Origin: Hellea sp.
Lineage (GTDB): Bacteria; Pseudomonadota; Alphaproteobacteria; Caulobacterales; Maricaulaceae
Assembly: GCA_020628635.1 (NCBI GenBank)
Contig: JAHDEU010000137.1
Span: 1 to 6,313, forward strand
Direction of reading: 5' to 3'
Length of the DNA: 6,313 nucleotides
Shown here: in pieces, positions 1 to 4,443 of the stretch
How the letters are laid out: every line of letters begins with the position of its first letter
How positions within the stretch are numbered: the stretch's first letter is position 1
The notes under the pieces: generated by a model
What the model saw: the letters and a program-made list of their open reading frames with translations, nothing else
Databases searched by the model: none
What the model was told of the DNA's origin: nothing
Position numbers and translations under genes: made by a program

Positions 1-39
1 GGGCCGCAAGCGCGCCAGCGCTTGAGGGTCGGAGGGGTG
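1..39 (+). repeat. Partial copy of an intergenic palindromic repeat (truncated by the window edge)
   Basis: This segment matches the right-hand 39 bases of the repeat copy at 3140-3178 in layout and at both ends. It begins GGGC, has a self-complementary core, and ends TCGGAGGGGTG, where the other copy ends TCGGAAGGGGTG. The core differs in sequence but forms its own hairpin: CAAGCGC (7-13) pairs with GCGCTTG (18-24) around a 4-base loop. It lies downstream of the mnmC stop codon. The left arm, CCTTCCCC/GGGGAAGG in the other copies, would fall outside the window, so its presence is a prediction. It might also help end mnmC transcription, but no T-tract follows the hairpin on either strand. Confidence 0.55.
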
Positions 40-71
40 ACGCGGGCATCAGCCGCGCAGCGCCGCGCCCT

Positions 72-1742
72 TCACACTCCCCGCGCCAACCGCTCCGCCA
101 CCGCCCGCTCCACCGGCACGACCTCCCCCAGCATCCCGCTCACCAGCACCTCGCCCAGCAACGGCGCGAATACGAACCCCCTTGAGCCCAGCCCCGTGAG
201 CACGGTTGCCCGGTCCATCTCCAATATCCGCGGCCCCAAAATCCTGGGAAGAGTGTCCGCCGTGTTCACCCGCACGCTCGCGCGGTAGCTCTCCGCACTC
301 TCCACGCCCAACCCCTGCGCCCGCGCCGTCTCCAGATTGCGCGCATTGTCCTCGCTCCGCAGCGCCCACGGATCCGCCCCGTCCTCCAGCCGGTCATGCG
401 TCGCGCCCAGCATGATCCGATCGCGCATCGGGACCGCGTAGCCGCCATAGGTCACGGGCGCGGCCACATCGCCAGCGCCCCAGCTCAGCTGCCCGCGCGA
501 CCAGCGCAAGGCAAGTTCAGGCATCAGCGCGCGGATGCCGTAGCCGCTCGCCACGATCACCGGTCCATCGATCTCGTCCAGCGAGGAGACCACGCGCGGC
601 TTTACGAGCGCGCCGTCCAGCATCGCCTCTCGCGCGGTTTGCGTGTCGATGACGAGCGAGCTCGGCATGTCCAGATGTTCGCCCGTCCACTCCAGATGCC
701 CCGGGCCGAGCGGCGCGTTCCGCGCGATCGCCTGCAGCCGCTCGGCCTCCGCATCCGTCTTCGGCAGGTGCAGCACGCCCTCATGCCGCGTCGCGCTCCG
801 GTACGCCTCCCGCGCATAGAGAAAGCTCGACAGGAAAAAGCGCGCGGCCGGATTGTCCTGCTTGTCCAGCCGCGGCTTGATCAGCGCTGCTCCGTTCCCG
901 GACGCGGCAATGTGGTCGGGATCGAACAGCACGGTCGGGGTGATGCCGCGCCGCAGCAAGGCGCGCGCGACCGACGCGCCCGCAATGCCGGCACCGATGA
1001 CCGTGGGGGCAGGGGGCTTGGGCTGGGGTGTCGGCTCACCCGGCATGCGCGCTTCCAGCCGTTGCCGCTTGCGGCCGAAACCGGGCAGGCGTTCGACCTC
1101 GAAGCCTGCTGTCGCCAAGCCGCGCCTCACCGCGCCCGCCACGGTGAACGTCCCGACCCGCGCGCCCGGCGCCGACAGTCGCGCGACCTCGGACAGGATC
1201 GGCTTGCTCCACATGTCCGGGTTTTTGGCGGGCGAAAAGCCGTCGAGAAACCACGCATCCGCCGCGAAATCCTGCCCGGCGAGCGCAGGCGCAATATCGT
1301 CATGGATCAGGGTCAGGGTGACGGGGCCGAAATGGCGGCGGTGCACGCCGCGCACGGGTCCGGGCCAGCTCTCGATCAGCGGCGCGGCAATTTCCGCCAG
1401 TTCCGGGAAGGCGGACAGCGCCTGCGCGAGCTGTTGCCGGTCAAACGGAAAGCCCTCCACGCTGACGAAGTGCAGCCGCCCGGTCGCGCCGGATTCGTGC
1501 CAACTCTGCATGGTCGCGAGAAAGTTCAGCCCGGACCCGAAGCCCAGCTCGGCGACCGTGAACACGTCCCGGCCCATCCACCGGTCCGGCAGGCCGCAGC
1601 CCTGCAGGAAGACGGCGCGCGTCTCCTCCAGCCCGCCATCGGTGGAGAAATAGATGTCTCCGAAGTCTGACGCCGCCGGCGTGCCGGGGCGCGAGAAATC
1701 GAGCGACGGCGCGGGCGTGCGCGTCAGTGGTTGATAAACCAC
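72..1742 (-). CDS. mnmC: Bifunctional tRNA (mnm5s2U34) biosynthesis enzyme MnmC: SAM methyltransferase fused to FAD oxidoreductase
   Basis: This cytoplasmic enzyme completes 5-methylaminomethyl-(2-thio)uridine at the wobble position of certain tRNAs, after MnmE/MnmG have added the carboxymethylaminomethyl group. The C-terminal FAD domain removes the carboxymethyl part and the N-terminal domain then methylates using SAM (family knowledge). The protein has 556 residues. The N-terminal domain (about 1-230) shows YFSTDGGLEETR (31-42), the SAM-binding ELGFGSG (65-71) and the signature DGFSPAKNPDMW (167-178). A proline-rich linker (about 232-246) leads to the FAD domain, with GAGIAG (250-255), ASGNGAALIKPRL (280-292) and GSRGFVFAPLLGE (519-531). 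It is shorter than E. coli MnmC (about 668 residues), mostly inside the FAD domain, but both active halves look complete. The start is GTG. The following residues (MVYQPLTR) align with the E. coli N-terminus, and the next Met (56) is too far in. The GTG directly follows the stop codon of the upstream transglycosylase gene with no clear Shine-Dalgarno, so translational coupling is likely. Confidence 0.96.
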   Translation of the reverse strand: MVYQPLTRTPAPSLDFSRPGTPAASDFGDIYFSTDGGLEETRAVFLQGCGLPDRWMGRDVFTVAELGFGSGLNFLATMQSWHESGATGRLHFVSVEGFPFDRQQLAQALSAFPELAEIAAPLIESWPGPVRGVHRRHFGPVTLTLIHDDIAPALAGQDFAADAWFLDGFSPAKNPDMWSKPILSEVARLSAPGARVGTFTVAGAVRRGLATAGFEVERLPGFGRKRQRLEARMPGEPTPQPKPPAPTVIGAGIAGASVARALLRRGITPTVLFDPDHIAASGNGAALIKPRLDKQDNPAARFFLSSFLYAREAYRSATRHEGVLHLPKTDAEAERLQAIARNAPLGPGHLEWTGEHLDMPSSLVIDTQTAREAMLDGALVKPRVVSSLDEIDGPVIVASGYGIRALMPELALRWSRGQLSWGAGDVAAPVTYGGYAVPMRDRIMLGATHDRLEDGADPWALRSEDNARNLETARAQGLGVESAESYRASVRVNTADTLPRILGPRILEMDRATVLTGLGSRGFVFAPLLGEVLVSGMLGEVVPVERAVAERLARGV

Positions 1743-3023
1743 CTATCCGAGAATGCGCGCGAGCAGGCCCTGCTCGACATAGCCGTCCGCGACCACGCCG
1801 TTGTCGCGCTGCCAGGCGCGGATGGCCTTGCGCGTATTGGGCCCGATCTGCCCGTCCACGCCGCCAGTGGAGTAGCCCAGCTCGGTGAGCCGTTCCTGCA
1901 GCCGCTTCTTGTCCTCGAAAGAGAGTGGCTTGTCGTCCTTGGGCCAGGGCGTGCGGATGGCGTTGCGGCCCCGCAGCGCGTCGCCGAGGCTGGCAATGCC
2001 CATGACGTAGCTGGTCGAATTGTTGTAGCGCTTCAAGACGTCGAAATTCTTGAAGACCAGCAGCTTCGGCCCCCGGGCTCCGGCAGGCGCGAGCAGCTTG
2101 GCGGATAGCAATCCTGCCGAGCCGCCCCAGCGCATGCCGTTGGCCGGACGCACGCCCAGCGCGGTCCAGTCGTTCACCGTCTTGGACACCGTCTCCAGCT
2201 GGCCGTAGTCGAAACCGTCCGGCACGATCACTTCCGCCATCACCGGCTCGCCCGGACGCCAGCCGGAACGCGACAGATAGTTGGCGGCCGAGCCCAGCGC
2301 GTCGCGCTCGCTCGTCCATAGGTCCTTGTTGCCGTCTGCGTCGAAATCGACCGCATAGTCGCGGAAAGTCGTCGGGATGAACTGCGTCATGCCCATCGCG
2401 CCCGCCCACGCCCCGCGCAGCTGCTCCTCGCGCACCTCGCCCGCGCTGATCAGGTCCAGCACGGCAAAGAGCTGCTGCTCGCCAAAGCGCTGGCGGCGAC
2501 CCTCGAACGCAAAGGTGGACAGGCTGTCCACGATGTCAAAATCGCCCATGATGCGGCCATAGCTGGTCTCCAGCCCCCAGATGGCGGTCAGGATGTGGCG
2601 CGGGACGGAGTAGCGGGCTTCCACCTCGTCGAACACATCCGAATGCTCGGACAGTTCCGAGCGCCCGCGCGTGATGCGGTCGGCCGACGCGGCCGATTCG
2701 ATATAGGCCCAGACGGGGCGGGTGAATTCCGGCTGGTTGTCATTGCGCTCTATCGCCCGCTCGTTGATCTGCGCGCGCCCCACCGTGCGGGCCAGCAGCT
2801 CCGGCGCGTAGCCCTTGGCGACGGCGCGCGCGGTGAAGTCCGCCTTCCACGCGGAGAAGCGCTGTTCGCGGGTCTGCGTCGGGGCAGGCGCGGTGACGAC
2901 GCGCTCCATGACTTCGGTTTGGGGCGTGGTGGTGACTTGCGAATTCGTTTGCGCCTCCGGCTCCGGCGCACTCGCGCAGGAACCGAGCAGCAGGGCGAGG
3001 GGGAGGAGGAGCTTGGCGGACAT
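1743..3023 (-). CDS. Lytic murein transglycosylase lipoprotein, MltB/SLT_2 family, with C-terminal peptidoglycan-binding domain
   Basis: The predicted product is a lipoprotein that cleaves the MurNAc-GlcNAc bond of peptidoglycan, leaving a 1,6-anhydro end (family knowledge). I chose the ATG at 3023 because it gives a compact lipoprotein signal: Met-Ser-Ala-Lys, a leucine-rich stretch, then LGSC with Cys16 as the lipidation site. Residue +2 is Ala rather than Asp, so outer-membrane sorting is expected. The product has 426 residues. An unstructured stretch (17-50) is followed by the catalytic domain (about 52-360). Its WGLETSYGR (149-157) carries the predicted catalytic Glu152, and GAMGMTQFIPT (208-218) is also typical. 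DFDADGNKDLW (226-236) matches the EF-hand-like calcium loop of E. coli Slt35/MltB. A PG_binding_1-type domain occupies about 368-425 (LQERLTELGY, GQIGPNTRKAIRAWQ), an addition E. coli MltB lacks. No Shine-Dalgarno precedes the ATG. A TATCCT at 3035-3030 could be a -10 box giving a nearly leaderless mRNA, but that is weak. mnmC follows with zero spacing. Confidence 0.94.
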   Translation of the reverse strand: MSAKLLLPLALLLGSCASAPEPEAQTNSQVTTTPQTEVMERVVTAPAPTQTREQRFSAWKADFTARAVAKGYAPELLARTVGRAQINERAIERNDNQPEFTRPVWAYIESAASADRITRGRSELSEHSDVFDEVEARYSVPRHILTAIWGLETSYGRIMGDFDIVDSLSTFAFEGRRQRFGEQQLFAVLDLISAGEVREEQLRGAWAGAMGMTQFIPTTFRDYAVDFDADGNKDLWTSERDALGSAANYLSRSGWRPGEPVMAEVIVPDGFDYGQLETVSKTVNDWTALGVRPANGMRWGGSAGLLSAKLLAPAGARGPKLLVFKNFDVLKRYNNSTSYVMGIASLGDALRGRNAIRTPWPKDDKPLSFEDKKRLQERLTELGYSTGGVDGQIGPNTRKAIRAWQRDNGVVADGYVEQGLLARILG

Positions 3024-3113
3024 GGGAGGAGGATACAGGATTGCGCGGACGTCGCACAGGGGCATTGCGTTACGAAGTGGAAGGGGGCGGCGGGAGTTTG
3101 GTCTCGCTTTTAT

Positions 3114-3178
3114 GGTTCCTTCCCCTTGACGGGGAAGGTGGGCTTGCGAAGCGAAGCGTAGCAAGGTCGGAAGGGGTG
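3114..3178 (+). repeat. Intergenic palindromic repeat, copy A
   Basis: This 65-bp unit has three parts. The first is a perfect 8-bp hairpin, CCTTCCCC (3118-3125) with GGGGAAGG (3131-3138) around TTGAC. The second is a core bounded by CTTGC (3143-3147) and GCAAG (3161-3165), which contains two overlapping GCGAAGC motifs; GCGAAGC is known as an exceptionally stable DNA mini-hairpin. The third is the terminal tag TCGGAAGGGGTG. Copy B repeats the arms and tag in inverse orientation. Short palindromic intergenic repeats of this general kind are common in alphaproteobacteria, and I cannot assign this one to a named family. AAGGGG in the tag could also pair with CCCCTT in the first arm, giving an alternative fold. 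Confidence 0.8.
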
Positions 3179-3215
3179 TTTCGGTCTGACGTCTGTTAAT
3201 AGTCCTTCCGTCCGC

Positions 3216-3279
3216 CACCCCTTCCGAGCCTGCCGCCTGCCGGCGTCAGTCCCACCTTCCCCGTGAAGGGGAAGGAACC
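3216..3279 (-). repeat. Intergenic palindromic repeat, copy B (inverted relative to copy A)
   Basis: Read on the minus strand, this 64-bp unit starts with the same ~29 bases as copy A, with one mismatch (TTCAC for TTGAC in the hairpin loop), and ends with the same TCGGAAGGGGTG tag. Its core is unrelated to that of copy A in sequence but is again self-complementary: CTGCCGCC (3230-3237) pairs with GGCGTCAG (3242-3249) around TGCC with one mismatch. Copies A and B face each other across 37 bp, so a single strand could fold into one large hairpin or two separate ones. Confidence 0.8.
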
Positions 3280-3382
3280 TAAAGACGGCTGCTCGGATGT
3301 GAGTCCAATGGGTTCAATCTTGCCTTCGCTTAGCTCGATTGTCCAAAACCCACCGACCGCTACCCAACCGCAGCCACCCGCA

Positions 3383-3411
3383 TTGACACCCATCCGGACC
3401 CTCCATATATG
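3383..3411 (+). promoter_or_regulatory. Predicted sigma70-type promoter for rpmJ
   Basis: A perfect TTGACA (3383-3388) is followed after exactly 17 bases by TATATG (3406-3411), which matches the TATAAT consensus at four of six positions. Transcription would start near 3418, giving a leader of about 55 bases before the rpmJ ATG. Its position and orientation fit rpmJ. The assignment is by consensus only. Confidence 0.6.
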
Positions 3412-3422
3412 CCCCCCAACGC

Positions 3423-3448
3423 CGCGCACCTCCTTGCGCGCTTTTTTT
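3423..3448 (+). terminator. Terminator-like hairpin with T-run in the rpmJ leader (possible attenuator)
   Basis: CGCGCA (3423-3428) pairs perfectly with TGCGCG (3435-3440) around a 6-base loop CCTCCT, and seven T's follow (3442-3448). This is the layout of a Rho-independent terminator. It sits between the predicted promoter and the rpmJ ATG, so it could attenuate L36 expression or block read-through from upstream. The 9-base string CACCTCCTT (3427-3435) is identical to the conserved 3' end of bacterial 16S rRNA that contains the anti-Shine-Dalgarno. The stem is short, so its strength as a terminator is uncertain. Confidence 0.55.
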
Positions 3449-3472
3449 ATTGCCCGATACGAAAGCCGCACC

Positions 3473-3598
3473 ATGAAAGTCCGCAGCTCCATCAAGTCCC
3501 TGAAAAACCGCCACCGCGACTGCCAGGTCGTGCGCCGCAAGGGCCGTCTCTACGTGATCAACAAGACCGATCCGCGCTTCAAGGCCCGCCAGGGTTAA
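3473..3598 (+). CDS. rpmJ: 50S ribosomal protein L36 (bL36), zinc-independent form
   Basis: This 41-residue, very basic protein is bL36, the small subunit that binds 23S rRNA late in large-subunit assembly. Hallmarks are the start MKVRSSIKSLK, then RHRDCQVVRRKGRLYVINK and the ending RFKARQG. The CxxC...C...H zinc ribbon of the E. coli RpmJ type is absent and only Cys17 remains. This places it with the C-minus (YkgO-like) form, in line with the 41-residue L36 usual in alphaproteobacteria. The ATG at 3473 is fixed by family length; the longer upstream frame is non-homologous. The Shine-Dalgarno is weak (GAAAG at 3461-3465). The gene stands alone, away from the large ribosomal-protein operons, with its own predicted promoter and hairpins on either side. 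Confidence 0.96.
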   Translation: MKVRSSIKSLKNRHRDCQVVRRKGRLYVINKTDPRFKARQG

Positions 3599-3606
3599 GC
3601 CAGACG

Positions 3607-3630
3607 GGCTCGCCAATGTCGCGAGCCTCT
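3607..3630 (+). terminator. Hairpin downstream of rpmJ, probable transcription terminator
   Basis: GGCTCGC (3607-3613) and GCGAGCC (3621-3627) form a perfect 7-bp stem with a 7-base loop, starting 8 bases after the rpmJ stop codon. Only TCT follows rather than a true T-run, so termination may be partial or Rho-assisted. Some read-through into the TPR gene would fit the lack of an obvious promoter in the 90-bp gap. Confidence 0.5.
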
Positions 3631-3688
3631 CCAAGCGATAATGTTCAGGCCTCTTGCCTTGCCGGGCGAGGGGCCTAACTGTGTCTGG

Positions 3689-4402
3689 GTGAAAGCCCTG
3701 CTCACATGCCTGCTCCTGCTGCTCGCCGCACCGGCTTATGCGCAGATCGTCATTCCCGGCGACGAGCTCCCGGCACCCACCGTGCCCGAGGACCTGCTGC
3801 CGGATGAGGACGAGAAAAACGACGCCGACCCGGATGCGCCCGCGCCGGACGCCCCGCCCGAAGGCCCCACGCCCGAACTCGACGCTCCCGACTATTCCCG
3901 CGTCTCGCAAGGCGTCGAGCGGCGCGAGCGGCTGAACGTGCTGTTCGAGCGGCTGGGCGAGGCAGAGGACGACGCCAAGGCCAAACTGATCGCCGAGGAG
4001 ATCTGGGCCATCTGGACCGATAGCGGCAGCGCGTCGGTCAACTTCGTGCTGCGGCGTGCGGCCAGCGCGCAAAAGCTCGGCGGCACGTCGCGCGCCCGGG
4101 CGCAGTTCGACACCGTCACCCGGCTGCAGCCCGACTTCGCCGAAGGCTGGGCGCGCTCGGGCCGACTTGCCATGGACGAACGCGACTGGGGCCGGGCGAT
4201 TTCCGACAGCATCCGCGCGCTGCAGCTGGAACCGCGCCACTACCACGCGCTCTGGACGCTGGGCTCCACGCTGGAACGGCTCGGACGGCAGGACGAAGCG
4301 CTGGAAGCCTACCGCGAGGCCAACCGCCTCTACCCCGCGCTGGAGGCGGTGCGCGAACGGGTGCAGGTGCTGGAGAGCGAAGTGGAGGGCGACGTCCTCT
4401 AG
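3689..4402 (+). CDS. Exported tetratricopeptide-repeat protein, function unknown
   Basis: I chose the GTG at 3689 because it yields a clean signal peptide: Met-Lys, a leucine-rich core, then APAYA before Gln19, a good signal peptidase I site. The frame can also start at ATG 3641, which would add 16 residues in front of the signal. Neither start has a well-placed Shine-Dalgarno; GAGGGG (3668-3673) is 15 bases before the GTG. From the GTG the product has 237 residues. After the signal comes an acidic, proline-rich low-complexity segment (about 25-68), then a helical region (about 74-130). Two canonical TPR units follow, at about 151-183 (GWARSGRLAMDERDWGRAI) and 185-217 (LWTLGSTLERLGRQDEALEAY), with a likely degenerate one just before them. 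TPRs usually mediate protein contacts, so a periplasmic scaffold or assembly role is plausible, but nothing here names a partner. The homoserine dehydrogenase gene begins 41 bp downstream. Confidence 0.88.
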   Translation: MKALLTCLLLLLAAPAYAQIVIPGDELPAPTVPEDLLPDEDEKNDADPDAPAPDAPPEGPTPELDAPDYSRVSQGVERRERLNVLFERLGEAEDDAKAKLIAEEIWAIWTDSGSASVNFVLRRAASAQKLGGTSRARAQFDTVTRLQPDFAEGWARSGRLAMDERDWGRAISDSIRALQLEPRHYHALWTLGSTLERLGRQDEALEAYREANRLYPALEAVRERVQVLESEVEGDVL

Positions 4403-4438
4403 GGGCTTTCGCGCAAGGGAGCAGGCGGTTAAGGCCCC
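4402..4438 (+). promoter_or_regulatory. Ribosome binding site of the homoserine dehydrogenase gene within a predicted stem
   Basis: AAGG (4431-4434), nine bases before the ATG at 4444, is the best Shine-Dalgarno for the downstream gene. The stretch AAGGCCCC (4431-4438) can pair with GGGGCTTT (4402-4409) as 8 bp with one G-U pair and a 21-base loop. The left arm starts at the last base of the TPR gene's TAG, so a ribosome finishing that gene would open the stem and expose the site. The pairing is read from sequence; translational coupling is inference. Confidence 0.45.
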
Positions 4439-4443
4439 GCCCC

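Larger units (their letters stand above)
3024..3472. other. Gene-free divergent intergenic region between the transglycosylase gene and rpmJ
   Basis: About 450 bp separate the two divergent transcription units. From left to right it holds: the short upstream region of the transglycosylase gene (3024-3113); an inverted pair of palindromic repeats (3114-3178 and 3216-3279) around a 37-bp spacer; a G-poor, C/A-rich stretch (about 3310-3400) with no recognised element; the predicted rpmJ promoter (3383-3411); and a terminator-like hairpin in the rpmJ leader (3423-3448). Open frames crossing this region read through the repeats and show no protein-family features, so I call no gene here. Confidence 0.8.

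Noticed and set aside
396..1670. A long plus-strand open frame (424 codons) opposite mnmC, and similar long frames at 853-1653 and on other strands.
   Set aside because: They are shadows caused by high GC. They are Arg/Ala/Pro-rich with no family motifs, while mnmC on the other strand has full domain signatures.
3030..3035. TATCCT on the minus strand as a -10 box giving a leaderless transglycosylase mRNA.
   Set aside because: It fits the lack of a Shine-Dalgarno, but no good -35 box lies at the right distance, so it is not supported enough to list as a promoter.
3024..3218. A 65-residue N-terminal extension of the transglycosylase frame, up to a start at 3218.
   Set aside because: It would translate repeat copy A, and it places the lipoprotein signal in the middle of the protein. 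The ATG at 3023 gives a normal lipobox.
3340..3392. A G-rich minus strand that might form a G-quadruplex.
   Set aside because: The GGG runs are separated by about 9-13 bases, too long for a convincing quadruplex.
3314..4246. A 310-codon minus-strand frame opposite the TPR gene and rpmJ.
   Set aside because: It is antisense to rpmJ and to a well-supported TPR gene, and it shows no recognisable domain.
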